Assembly (NCBI RefSeq): GCF_030463535.1
Contig: NC_132878.1
Span: forward strand, 86,961,355-87,025,354
Source of the DNA: Salminus brasiliensis
Lineage: Eukaryota > Chordata > Actinopteri > Characiformes > Bryconidae
Reading direction: 5' to 3'
Length of the DNA stretch: 64,000 bases
The notes beneath the pieces are model-generated. The model was not told where the DNA came from. It was given only the letters and a program-made list of their open reading frames with translations, and did no database searches. The position numbers and the translations under genes were made by a program. Shown here in pieces: positions 22,480 to 33,994 of this stretch; positions within the stretch are counted from its first letter, which is position 1, and every line of letters starts with the position of its first letter.

Positions 22480-23590
22480 TGGGTGCTTTATGTGAAATCT
22501 ACGTACAAGTACCTAAATAACAATAATTTTGACAGGCTGGAACCCATTGGACATCACCAAATGCTGAGTTTCCTCCTTTGAGATGCTTTTGCTGTTTACT
22601 GGTTTGTGGGTCTTTCTGCCTTCAGTCTTGTCTTCAGTACTTGAGAAAACCTGCTCAAATGGGTTGGGCTCAGGGGACATGCAGTATGTTTTGGGTCATT
22701 GTCCATCTGTACTGTGAAGCTCCATTCTATCAATTTTGCAGCTGTTGACTGCAAAATTGATAGGATGGAGCTTCACAGTGATGGGTATTGACTGCAGTGT
22801 AGCTCTATACACTGCTACTTTTATCAGCAGCCACAACCTCAATAAACACCAGTGACCCAGTTCCATTGGCAATCAAACATGCCCATGCCATAACAGTGCC
22901 TCCACCATGTTTGACAGATGATGTGATATGCTTTGGATCATGAACCCTTGCTTTCCTTCTGCATACTCAACTTAATCTCAGTTTTCTCTGCCCAAAGCAC
23001 TTTTTTCCAGATCCTGGTCAGGCTTTTTCAGATGTTTTCTGGCAGTCTAATCTGGCTTCCGTTCTTGAGTGTTATCAGTGGTTTGCATCTTTAAGTAAAC
23101 CCTCTGTATTGACATTCATGAAGGCGTCTCTTGATTGTAGACTTTGACAATGACATGCCTACACCTCCTCCAGACTGTTCTTGGCTTGACTGAATGTTCT
23201 GAAGGGGGTTTTCTTTACCAGTAAAAGAATTCTGTGATCATCTACTTTTACTCTTTTTGACGTCTTGTGGTCGTCCAGCTTTTTTTTGTGCTGCTGAGCT
23301 CAGTCTTTCTTTTTAGGAATAAACTCTTGATTTGGCCACTCCTAAAGTTTCTGTCTCTCTGGTAGGTGTGTTTAGTTTTTTTTCATCCCAATAATAGCCT
23401 CCTTCACTTATATTAACACCTCTTTGGACTACATATGTAGAGCTCCCATAAACAGCTAAATTCAAATTCAACACTTGGAATCAACTTCAGATATTTTATA
23501 TTCTTAATTTGTCACAAATTAATGAGAGAAAATGCTTATTTAGAAAATGCTTAGTCCAATTACTTTTGAGCCTGTAAGATAAAGTATGGG
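22480..23590 (-). mobile_element. Tc1-like transposon relic with transposase fragment
   Basis: On the minus strand, around 22938-22800, one frame gives VHDPKHITSSVKHGGGTVMA, then WACLIANGTGSLVFIEVVAA: the conserved Tc1 HGGG block and following DDE-domain residues. Inactivated by indels. It contains a striking hairpin (separate entry). Right part ends near GTCCAATTACTTTTGAGCCT. Confidence 0.75.
22711..22779. repeat. Perfect-looking hairpin, 31-bp arms
   Basis: Arms 22711-22741 and 22749-22779 are reverse complements with a single mismatch (T at 22726 against the partner's C), around a 7-nt loop CTGTTGA. It begins and ends ACTGTGAAGC / GCTTCACAGT. Confidence 0.9.
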
Positions 23591-23714
23591 CTATGTAAAA
23601 ACTATGCTATTTCCTAAATACTTAACTCTATATTTTTGTAAACCCCCATTAAATCTAAATGTCCACACTTTAGTCATACAGTATGTAATTATAATTATAT
23701 ACAAAATGTGTGTG

Positions 23715-23716
<2 letters not shown>

Positions 23717-23774
<58 letters not shown>
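23717..23774. repeat. (TA)n microsatellite
   Basis: About 29 TA units abutting the left end of the Tc1 element that follows (AAACCAGAAGTTTACATACA). Confidence 0.9.
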
Positions 23775-23779
<5 letters not shown>

Positions 23780-24830
23780 AGAAGTTTACATACACTATAT
23801 AAAAAGACACATCTGCATTTTTCTCACTGTCTGACATTAATTTAGAATAGGTCAATTAGGATTACCAAAATTATTTATATTATTATTTCCAGAATAATGA
23901 GAGAGGGGATTTTTTAGACAAAAGTCTAAATACACTAAGATTACTATGCCTTTAAACAATTTGGGACAGCCCATATGATGATGTCATGTCTTTGGAAACA
24001 TCTGAGTTAATTAGAAACACACCTGTGGATGTATTTTAAGGCACACCTGAAACACAGCTTGAAACAGCTTCTTTATATAACATCATGGAAAGTTGAGCCA
24101 AGATATCAGGAAGAGAATTGTGGACTTGCACAAGTCTGGCTCATCCTTGGGTGCAATTTCCAGATGTCTGAAGCTGCCTCAATCATCTGTACAAACAATT
24201 ATACGCAAGTACAAACAAGATGGGAACGTCCAGGACCACTCAGGAATCATATCGCTTTGAAAGGAGACAGGTTCTGAAAAGGGGGAAGCTTGCAAACCTG
24301 AGAACACCATCCCAACTGTGAAACACGGGGGTGGCAGCATCATGTTGCGGGTTGTTTTGCTGCATAAGGGGCTTTGTGCACTTTACAAAATAGATGGTGT
24401 CATGAGGAAAGAACATTATGTGGAAATCCTGAAGCAACATCTCAAGACATCAGCCAGGAAGTTAAAGCTTGGGTACAAATGGGTCTTCCAAATGGACAAT
24501 GACCCGAAGCATACTGCCAAACTGGTTACAAAGTGGCTTAAGGATAACAAAGTCAATGTTTTGGAGTGGCCATCACAAAGCCCTGATCTTAGTCCTATTT
24601 AAAATGTATGGGCAAAGCTAAAAAAAGGCATGTGCGAGCAAGGCGGCCTACAAACATGGCTCAGTTACACCAGTTCTGTCAGGAGGAATGGGCCAAAATT
24701 CCTGCCAACTATTGTGAGAAGCTTGTGGAAGGATATCCAAAATGTTTGACCCAAGTCATACAGTTTAAGGGCAATTGTACCAAATACTAATGAAATGTAT
24801 TTAAACTTTTGACTTTGAAAGTACTAAAAA
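23757..24830 (+). mobile_element. Tc1-like transposon with degraded transposase
   Basis: Left inverted-repeat sequence AACCAGAAGTTTACATACAC is of the Sleeping Beauty/Tdr type. The open frame at 24318-24602 reads KHGGGSIMLRVVLL, then YKWVFQMDNDPKHTAK (second catalytic Asp region) and EWPSQSPDLSPI, stopping just before the final acidic residue. It continues in other frames to about 24780 (AQLHQFCQEEWAKIPANYCE in the frame at 24608). Not functional. Confidence 0.8.
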
Positions 24831-24867
24831 TGAGAAAATAGAAATAATTGTGGTAATTATATATATA

Positions 24868-24887
24868 TATACAGTTGAAACCAGAAG

Positions 24888-24931
<44 letters not shown>
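24868..24931. repeat. Second Tc1 end plus (CA)n
   Basis: ACAGTTGAAACCAGAAGTTT, the left end of a second Tc1 copy in the same orientation as the one at 23.76 kb, preceded by (TA)n and running straight into (CA)n where ACATACAC would stand. Confidence 0.75.
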
Positions 24932-24934
<3 letters not shown>

Positions 24935-24938
<4 letters not shown>

Positions 24939-25097
24939 TTTTTGGTGCCAATAGGCTCATCTTTATCTGCTTCAGAGAGTCCTTTTCTATTGCCAGTACT
25001 TCTCTACATGGACTAGACAAGCTATGTGGGTGCATTTGCACGTCTGTAACATTGGTTAGAAGGGGTGTTCGCAAACATTTGGACATGTAGTGTATAT
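24935..25097. mobile_element. Mariner-type MITE 'G' fragment
   Basis: Right end GTGTTCGCAAACATTTGGAC followed by ATGTAGTGTATA; internal GGACTAGACAAGCTATGTGG matches 51700 region. Confidence 0.55.
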
Positions 25098-25199
25098 TGC
25101 TATATGTAATTTACGCATTCTCTATTTTAAGTCTGAAAATGTATGGGAAAAAACGACAAACACTTTGTTTGCTACGTATGATGTCTCCCTCTCTCATAC

Positions 25200-25439
25200 A
25201 CACAGTTACACACACACACACCACACACACACACACACAAAGGGATCGATTGACATCTGTGTTGCTCACCGTGGACAGGCCTGTCTGCTAGGCCCTAATC
25301 TCGGTGAGTCCCCGCTTTCCCTGGGAGCCCATTATGGGCGTGCGCTGTGTGTTAGCCCATTAATCTGCTGATGGTGTGGCACGCTAGATTCCTTCCCCAC
25401 TAGCTCCCAAGGGAGGGTGTTGTAGTGATAGATTGAGCT

Positions 25440-25480
<41 letters not shown>
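25200..25480. other. Candidate regulatory island between two microsatellites
   Basis: (CA)n at 25203-25239 and (TG)n at 25445-25480 flank about 200 bp of GC-richer, non-repeated sequence (GGGAGCCCATTATGGGCGTG). No coding potential recognised. Confidence 0.35.
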
Positions 25481-25481
<1 letters not shown>

Positions 25482-26059
25482 ATGTGTATATACGTGAGCC
25501 ATCTTCATCTCTTTGTTCGACCGGAATAAAGAGAAAAGACACAGCAACAATATCCCACTTTGGTCTCTCTCTCTCCCTCTCTCTCCCTCCTCTCTCACTC
25601 TGTGTCTCTCTCTCATTTAGAGTCTGGTCACAGCTTTCTCTCTTCTATCTGGCTGCTGCTTGATTGTTATTTGATCCTGCATTATTCAGTGAATCCAGAT
25701 AGAGCTAAAGTGTCACAAGTTTGTCTTTGTATGTAAGCAGGACTCTCGGATATACACTTTCACAACATTAGGAAACTTGAAATCAATGTTTTGAGTAATA
25801 TAAAGCCAGTCTGGTTATAGACAGATGTATAAAAGGAGGATTATATATAGATGTAGATTCTGTGTGGGAAGCTGTAAACAATTAGTGAGTGATGAGCTAA
25901 TGAGAGAGTGATGAACAGGGCTGTAGATGATTCTATAACCATCAGTAAAGATGTAAAGCATCAAGAATGAGAATGAGAAGGTCTTGTATGGGAAAGTACA
26001 GACAAACAAGGGGTACAATGAGATTAAATTTTAGACTGATATGATTTTTACCCAATTGT

Positions 26060-26470
26060 CTTCAATTTTTTGATAGCCCAACACACTTGTTAGTACTCTC
26101 CCCTATCACTTGCATGCTCCCGACACTGGACACTGGAGGGTGAGGACTGATACATTCCTCCAACACCAGCCACAGCCTCTTTTCAAACTGCAGCAGACTC
26201 GTCATTAGTCAACCAATGCGATGGAACTAGCTCTGGGTAATGCCGGGTACCTAGCTCTGATTCAATGGCTAGCAGAAGCCTGTGCCAGCCAGCATCACAC
26301 TGATTTGATGTGGAAAGTGAGCAAGCCATCAACCCAACCGGAGAGAGCAAGGCCATTTGTGCTCCATCTGGCTCTGGCTGCTGATGGTAGACAGTATCAG
26401 CAGCTAAATTCGAATCAGGGATCTTTGGGTCATAGTGGCAGCGCCTTAGTGCGCTGAACCACTCGGAGCC
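26060..26470 (-). mobile_element. SINE-C, most complete copy
   Basis: Minus strand starts CGAGTGGTTCAGCGCACTAA (A-box-like) and CCCTGATTCGAATTTAGCTG (B-box-like), followed by the family body (GAGCACAAATGGCC) and ends near AGTGATAGGGGAGAGTACTA. Confidence 0.7.
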
Positions 26471-26599
26471 TGGGACATAGACTTGTACATATTTTATACA
26501 AAATAAGTTCAATTTACAAGTTAAATCTTTCGATTAATCAAAAACATGCTACAGATTAATGTAAATAAAATATGTTTTAAATTATTACCATTCTAATAT

Positions 26600-27365
26600 T
26601 AGCGCTTCAATTTTGAGGTCAAAATGAAATGTGTCATTTGACATGGCCTCTTAATGCTAATCATATTTTCTCTAGATTTTTTCTCCATATTTAGTTTGGA
26701 GAGCAAGTCTGGTCCAAACAACAAAGAATTGACCAAGTCCTGAAGGCCATAGCAGACATCATCCACAGTGAGATCAGCCACTGCAAGCACCTCCTCCCAG
26801 TAAAGAAGACCATTGCTTTTGTCAGGCTTGGGGAGAAGATACCATCAGGTGCCAGGGCCACCTCCTCTGGCCTCCTTTGAGACTGTAAGCTGAAAGTTTA
26901 CCCGGGAAGCAAAAGAAGTTCCCGGAAACTGCTGCCCAGATGACGCTAAGGCCAGACATTGTAGTGATTTCAGAAGCCTCCAAGCAGATCATACTCCTTG
27001 AACTCACTATTCCCTGGGAGGAGCGCCTGGAGGAGGCCAGCGAGAGACAGAGGGCAAGGTACGCTGAGCTGGTGGAACAATGTAGAAGCAGTGGGTGCGT
27101 GCCTATCAAGGTGGGATGCAGAGGTTTCGCGGGGTAGTCCCTCTGCAGGGCCTAAAACATGCTCAGCATTACAGGTGTCAGTAGGCGAAGGGCCATGAAG
27201 TTGGCCACCGCGGCAGCATAAGTTGCTTCAAAGAAACTATGGATCAGGAGAGGAGAGCCATGGGTACTTGAACTATAAGTGTCTGATTGTTGAAAGAGCC
27301 AAAATGCTTGATGACCCCAGGAAACGCCACCGATGATGTGTCCGGGTGCCTCAAACAATGTATGC
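26600..27365 (+). mobile_element. Non-LTR retrotransposon C-terminus with restriction-like endonuclease (R2/NeSL-type), degraded
   Basis: One frame reads DQVLKAIADIIHSEISHCKH, LLPVKKTIAFVRLGE, then a stop; another from 26940 reads TLRPDIVVISEASKQIILLE, LTIPWEERLEEASE, ELVEQCRSSGCV and VGCRGFAG. The PD...ELT...W block fits the PD-(D/E)XK-like endonuclease at the C-terminus of R2/NeSL-group elements. Stops and frame changes show it is dead. Confidence 0.65.
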
Positions 27366-27724
27366 TGAAGGTACTGAATTCATTGTGTTTGCCTATATAT
27401 GCATACTATACAGTATATGACTTTTCTGTCAATATTATAGAATAGTGATTAGAGCTAAGCCTTCAGTTCAAAGTATAAAAAAGACTAAAATGACTAATGT
27501 GACATATTCAGAATTAATCAAACACCTCACAGGAGCTATCACTGACTTCCAGCTGGGCTTATCACCAAAATGAGTTTGAGCTTACTGTAAAAAGGGCATG
27601 TCATTCTAGCTACAGACATTTTTTTTTATTTGAGTTGTCTTTTAAGTTTTTACTTTTTTTCCCACTGCAGCAGCGCCATCCTGTGGCTGCGTTCAGGCAT
27701 CTCTTTAAGAAATTTCATCTGGTT

Positions 27725-28060
27725 CAGAAGTCTAATACACTGTGTTCGAATCTCGAGCCATGCTGCTTTACCATTAGCGGCCGGAGTCTGAAAGAGCACA
27801 ATTGGTCATGCTCTCTTTGGGTGGGGAGGTGGCGCTCTCACCCCTCACAACTTATAGAGATGTTGGCTGGCAGAGGCGACTGTTAGGTGGTGCGGCAGAG
27901 GTGGGGACCTGCCACTTTCCTAAGAGCGTGTCGGCTGCCTGGCGATGTCACATGGGTGGCAGTTTGAAAAAAGGGGGTGGCTGGCATCGCATGTATTGGA
28001 GGAGATGTTTTCTTGAAGCCCTTACACTCGTAGTGTCAGGGGTGGGTTAATTGGCAGTAC
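27725..28060 (+). mobile_element. SINE-C, copy 4
   Basis: TGTTCGAATCTCGAGCCATG, AGAGCACAATTGGTCATGCT, GGGGAGGTGGCGCTCTCACC: same family as 1225, 16570 and 26060. Confidence 0.65.
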
Positions 28061-28279
28061 AAAATTGGCTGCAATATGTGCCATCTAATGTTTAAATACA
28101 ACAAGCATGATGATTCTTTAAAATATATATATATATATGTATTTAACATCTTACTAAATAAAGAAATAATGATGATTTTTCAAACTTTCGAGCGGCAGTG
28201 TACATCTGTCTCATCACTGCTGTGTTTGCAGTTCTGTGGTTTTTCCCCGTTCTTTGATAATACAGGTGTACTCGGCTAA

Positions 28280-28480
28280 GCCGACAGGTTCGACAGTGGC
28301 TGTTGGAACACAAACACCAGCGTGTTCCAATCAATAGCGTCATTAAACGTGAATTAGTGCTAACTTGATCAAACAGCGCACTTTAGCGCCAATCAATTAC
28401 CATGGTAACCGCAAGGGGCCGTCTGGCTGACACGAGGGCCCACTCGATCCTCAGCAGGAGATGCCAATCACTCTCCACAG
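28280..28480. promoter_or_regulatory. Candidate regulatory island with RFX X-box-like palindrome
   Basis: Repeat-free sequence with ATTACCATGGTAACC at 28396-28410, close to the X-box consensus GTNRCC-N-RGYAAC, and CCAATCAATTACC next to it. The flanking DNA is a (GA)n tract (28716-28750) and repeats. Function is inferred from composition and motif only. Confidence 0.35.
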
Positions 28481-28714
28481 CCTGCAGCGCAGTACGAGAG
28501 GGAGGAAAAGATGAGGGAAAGAAGCGATAGATAAAGAGAAGTAGTCTCCATGGCTCGATCCTTCAGCCCATCTCCAACCTCAAGATGAACTTGTAGGATG
28601 GGAATGGGAGGGGAGGGGGGGCAGAATTCATTTCTTGAAGCAGAGAGGAGAGTGGGTGGAGGGATGGTATCGCTGGATGTGGTACTTGCATTCACTGCTG
28701 TCATTATCCTGTCC

Positions 28715-28756
<42 letters not shown>

Positions 28757-28759
28757 AGG

Positions 28760-29550
28760 GAGAGAAAGAGTAAACGGGAGGGCCAATTGATCTGCTCACG
28801 CGCTGTAAAATCTACCACATGTCCGATTCCACGTCCAAAATGTTACCACACACTGTGCAAAACACATCTGCTTTCAAACAGTCAACTACCACAGTGATGT
28901 GCCTTAGCTACGAAAAGCCCTTTTTACAGGGAAAGGTAATTGTGAGTAGTTCTTAATCTCTCAAAAGAGGTAAAGTTAAATGTCCTAGAGTAGAATTGCT
29001 ATCTAAGGAATAGCATCTCGGCTCAGCTAAACATTTATACACAACGTTGTGTGTTGCTGAATGTGCCACTGCAGACCATTACAACGTGCCATTAGAAGAC
29101 TGTTCCTTGCTTTGAGTAATTTGAAGGTCTAAATCAGAGGTCCACAGTCAGGCAGGCCGGACCAGTTCTCTCTTGAAAAACTGACCACCTTCCATTTCTT
29201 TGGGAAGGAAACATGCTTACAGTAGGACAGTCCTGGCTTGGCTGAAGCATGTAGCTAGTGGACGAGCACGGTTGATTGACTGACAATTTTCTCTCTGATA
29301 AAAGACAACTGAGCCTTTTCCTAAACCTACATACCACAGCTCTGCCCCATCACCCTGTGTTTGCATTAGCAGGCCACAGAGCAACAGACAACTAGTCATT
29401 TCCTAACAGAGCAGGTGATTGTACCTGTGATTTAGTGCCATGCAACACAATGACAACGCACATACAGATGAATCATTTGAAGTAAACGATTGGCTTGAAC
29501 CAATTGCGGACAGGGAGGTCAGTGGTGCATAGTCTGCACTGGTTTACAAT
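28760..29550. other. No gene seen
   Basis: Non-repetitive where I can judge, with no convincing exon on either strand. Confidence 0.4.
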
Positions 29551-29554
29551 TGCC

Positions 29555-30080
29555 AACTAGTTACCTCCTCAGCTTCAGAACTAACTCTGCCTCTTTGCCT
29601 TCTCAGAGTAAATGGCCACCCAGCCCGACCTGCTGGAAGACTGCCTGCTGGAAGGCCCTCCTACCCACCACCACCCATAACAGACCAGCGGCACACCCTC
29701 CTACTACTGCTACCTGTCTAATGACCATGTTAAAACCTAAATGGACTCTTAGCTATCTGCCACTATTAATATTATTACCACTATTAACTATCATTACTCT
29801 GACCATCACTGCCATGACTATATTAAGTTCTATTACACCATAATTAATATATTATGATTATGATCAGAGCAGTTCAACAGTATAGATGGTTTGGTAACTT
29901 TTATTAATAATTGTTTAATTAGTTCTGAACAGAAGGTTTCTTCCTCCAGCTCTGAGGGAGCTGGCTTGCTCACTGGGGGTCTTTGATCCTTCATGTCTTA
30001 CGTTATTTCTTTTTTGTCTCTGTCTCTAATTATGTAAAGCTGCTTTGTGACGACAACAGTTGTAAAGACTTGACTTATAG
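29555..30080 (+). mobile_element. LINE tail 'D', second copy
   Basis: Acceptor-like CTTTGCCTTCTCAG then AGTAAATGGCCACCCAGCCC, short open frame from 29612 ending early, tail AAAGCTGCTTTGTGACGACA. Confidence 0.7.
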
Positions 30081-30084
30081 GAGC

Positions 30085-31910
30085 AGGCTAACAAATTCCC
30101 CAACTGCTGAGAACCTCAGCTGTTATTTGTAGTTTTATATGAAAGTTCAGTGTGTGGTCATGTACTGTGGTGAGTATGCAAGGATCTGATTATGTTCACT
30201 TTTGTGTTTCTACTGGTTATCGTTGCTGGCTAATTGAGAAATTACAGCCAAGCTAAGCATAGGGTCCACTGAGCCCCATTCTGGCACCTCAGGCTAAAAC
30301 TCAGACTCTAAAGATCTCAGCTGAGTTTAACTCTTCATCTTTTTGTGTCTTTAGGTCAGTGTCCATGGGGTTAGGAAGAATTTACTTTATGGGGTGCTCT
30401 CCCCTCTAACTTGCTTGGTTTGGACATTCAGACTTTTCAGTTCAGTTGCAAACTAAAATAGCAGGTGTGAAAGGTGCCTAAGACCACCAAATAACCAAAA
30501 TTTGATCTGACCAAAAGAGGTGGTCTTTCACACTGCAAATGAACCAAACCATGTTCCAGTTTAATCCAGACACACCCCTCTACAAACCAAACGATTTCAA
30601 GTATAGGGAGACACAGCCCTTGTAGGTGATCACAACAGGTACAGTATATATTACAAAGCTCTGTAGTGCACTCGCTAAACTGTGAGTGCTAAACTGCTAA
30701 ACTAAAAGTCCAGAAATGCATTTAAGAGTGTTTTGTTTTTCTTTAGGGGAGGTTTAAAGTGTGAATTCCTCCTCTTGACTGTATGTGGAGCCCAGCAGTA
30801 CAAATTCCAGCATAACACTGCTTTAAATCTGGCACTGCACTGAAATTCTGTTACCTTCACACTGTAATCTGTGTCAAAACAGTCAGTTTTGCTCATCACC
30901 TCTTTCCCGCAGTGCTCTAGAGCCAAAGGAACTGGCGCAAGGTGTAGCTACAAGCCCACAGGACTGCATGTGGTCCGTAAGTATTTGACATATTGCGCCT
31001 GTACACTGATCTCCCCCCACTCCCCACTATGGAGACAGCTTATCTTAATGAGTGACCAAAGAACCAATGTAGCAAGATCATTACTGTAATCACAGGCACT
31101 GATGAGGTAGGTTATCTTTATCATTACACTCACATACACACATTGGTATAAAGGATGCCCTGTCCGTATGTGCATTGGGATAATTGATGCAGATATGAAA
31201 ATAACCTCTGATGGCACAGCAGATCCTGCTCTAATTGGCCTGCGTAAAAGTGATGAATACGTACCATCGGATATTATAACTCCTGCAGTAAACAGTGCGC
31301 ACCTAATCTATTTTACCAGGCCTCTGAAGCGCTGGCCAAAGATTACAAAGAACGTGGACATACTTTAATAGAATGAATGCAATCAAGAACTGATGTTTTA
31401 AAATTCAAGCAAGAAATAGAAATAAGATATATAGAGATATATAATTTATATATAGATATAAAATATAAGGAAGAAAAAATAAGATATTAATTTTAATATT
31501 AATACTAAAATGATTCATATGAATTTAATTGAAGACAATTTAAACAACTTTATTACTTTAGTTTTTATTTTCATTTTAGTTTCATTTTCCCTTATTCCTT
31601 TTATTCCTACCTAAAATTACTTATATATATAATGTGTTACTATTATGATTATTGTTCTGTAAAAATATCTGTAATATCTGCTACTGCTTCTAGAAGATTC
31701 ACAATAAGAAATTGTTATTCTTGCTTATGTACTACTACTACTACCCCTACTACTATCACTACAATCACTGAAATATTTATTTATATTAAAAATGTTGTGA
31801 TTTAAAATTTTAGATATTTTAATAGCTCACAAAGACATGCACGGTTCGCCACAAGCTGTGGTTGTAGCATATCTTCGCTGTCTAATGAAAAAAAATGTAT
31901 CTCCAAAGTG
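30085..31910. other. No gene seen; possible island 30.87-31.35 kb
   Basis: 31.4-31.85 kb is very AT-rich. 30.87-31.35 kb is balanced in composition, contains TAAT-type homeodomain motifs and lacks known repeats. No protein recognised. Confidence 0.35.
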
Positions 31911-31914
31911 GTGA

Positions 31915-32165
31915 ATTTACAGGAGAAGGCAAAAACAATCTTAACTTTGATTGGAAGTCAATGTAAAATAAAAGTTTATTCCAGGTAATTTAGTGCATTT
32001 CTATTGGTCGTGTTTACACAGAGTAAAAACAGACGAAAATGGAAATACATGTTTTTCATTGGACAGCAGCGATATGTTCGTCTTTTATCTGGCAACAAAA
32101 ATAATCTACTAATTACAACTAAAATACTGCACTGCACTGCAATCACTAAGTTTGCGCTAGTCCTG
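31915..32165. repeat. Dispersed repeat 'I', copy 1
   Basis: TGTTTTTCATTGGACAGCAG and GTAATTTAGTGCATTTCTAT recur at 48838-48990 with an insertion between them. Class unknown. Confidence 0.55.
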
Positions 32166-32999
32166 AGCTGAGCAGAGATGAACACATAAATTAAGCAATT
32201 ACTCCATAGCCATCAGCCATGGCCGTTATATGCAGGTGAGTATACAGTATACCAACATGGCATAATGCCACAGCAAGAACATTTTCAGGTCAGTTTATGC
32301 AGAATTTGTTCCAGGTTCATAAACTTGGTTCATAAATCTTCTAGCAGCACTGTAGCTGCATTTAGATGACGATGCACGTTTTAGCCATTGTGTACTGCAC
32401 AACTCTACACTAGCCCAGCTAGGTTGCATGCTTTCCTTAGACAGCTATCCCCCTCTGTAAATCACAGTGTTGCCAACTGCTCAGTAAGGAAAGTAGCTAT
32501 TGGCTGTCCTAAAAGTCATTAATGACGTCATCTCCTCCTTGCATAATGGTCCAAATTGTCTAAATATATTAGAACTGCAAATGAACTCTGAAGAAATGAA
32601 CTTCTTCTGTTGATTCCTTTTTTTGCCTTTTATTTACGCTTTCACTTCCTGAAATAACCTAATGACTTAAATGCTTTGTCTAGACCCACATTACATAAAC
32701 CATTTTTACATACATTACATAAATACATTTTGTTTGGTGTTGTTAAATGTTAGAATATTAAATTTAATCAAAAGACTGTTATCAAAAGACTGCTACTCCA
32801 CGCTCAACCCTCCTCCTTTATCCGGGCTTGGGAGCGGCAAAGTGGCCTTAAAAGAGACACTTTGGCAAAGTGACTCAGAGTTTTTTAGTTTTCTTCCTTT
32901 TTTTAGTGTTTTAGTGTTGAGGTGAGTGAGTGAGGGACTGAGACTGTGTGAGTTAAATGCAGTGGCTTAGTGTCGTGTCTCTCTAAAGACACATTGGCA

Positions 33000-33275
33000 G
33001 TAGTAGCTCAGCGGTTAGAGCGCCGGGATATTGATAACAGGGTTGTGGGTTTGATTCCCGGGCTCGGCAAGCTGCCGCTGTTGGGCCCTTGAGCAAGGCC
33101 CTTTACCCTCTCTGCTCCCCGGGCGCTGGAGTTGGCTGCCCACCGCTCTGGGTGTGTGTCTGTACTTACTGCCCCTAACACATGTGTGAGTGTGTGTTCA
33201 CTACCAGATGGGTTAAATGCGGAGGACACATTTTGCTGTACACTGTACAGTGACAAATACGTGCACCTTTACATT
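33000..33275 (+). mobile_element. SINE-A, copy 2, near full length
   Basis: AGTAGCTCAGCGGTTAGAGC, GGGTTGTGGGTTTGATTCCC, GGGCCCTTGAGCAAGGCCCT and the 3' end ACAGTGACAAATACGTGCAC. Lacks the long (CA)n of copy 1. 32170-32995 upstream shows no gene. Confidence 0.8.
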
Positions 33276-33409
33276 TATATTTACATCCCGCTCTGTAAAT
33301 AGGGTGCGGGACCAGCGGCGGCTTTGGGCATGCGCAGTTCATTTGCATTGTGGACATGGAGTGCGGGAAGCTGTGAGTCTTGTTTTGCAGAAAGAAATAT
33401 ATATCTATA

Positions 33410-33430
33410 CTGTATATACAATATCTATAT

Positions 33431-33477
<47 letters not shown>

Positions 33478-33618
33478 TAGTATAGATATAGTATATACAG
33501 TATAGATATATCAGCATATATATATATATATATATACAGTACTTTACTTCTTATTTATATTGTGTATATAGTGTAATTTATTTATCTGCGTTTTATCTGC
33601 TAATAAAGGATTATCTTA

Positions 33619-33715
<97 letters not shown>
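33410..33715. repeat. Cluster of (TA)n tracts
   Basis: Three long TA runs (33435-33473, about 33515-33535, 33617-33712) joined by TAGTATAGATATAG-type palindromic DNA. The last abuts a LINE 'D' tail (33721-33880). Confidence 0.85.
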
Positions 33716-33720
33716 TAACT

Positions 33721-33990
33721 TCTCAAGGTTTCTTCCTCTCGACCTGAGGGAGTTTTTCCTTGCCACTGTTGCCACTAGCTTTCTCAAAAGAGGCTCGGAC
33801 ACGGATCTCTGTAAAGCTGCTTTGTGACAACATTCGTTGTAAAAAGCTTGGATAAAGAAAATGTTACGGAATTGAATTGAATCAAGTCTATACAAACTAG
33901 CTAAGGATATTTTCTGAGTAAACAGTGAAGCACTTTTGTAAGTCACTCTGGAGGAGAGTGTCTGCTAAATACCTTCAATGTAAACATAAA
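33721..33990 (+). mobile_element. LINE tails in tandem
   Basis: 33721-33885 is a diverged 'D' tail (GAGGGAGTTTTTCCTTGCCA, tail GAATTGAATTGAAT). 33888-33990 is the 3' UTR of the 12.2-kb LINE ending in its stem-loop and TAAATACCTTCAATGTAAAC. Confidence 0.65.
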
Positions 33991-33994
33991 TATT

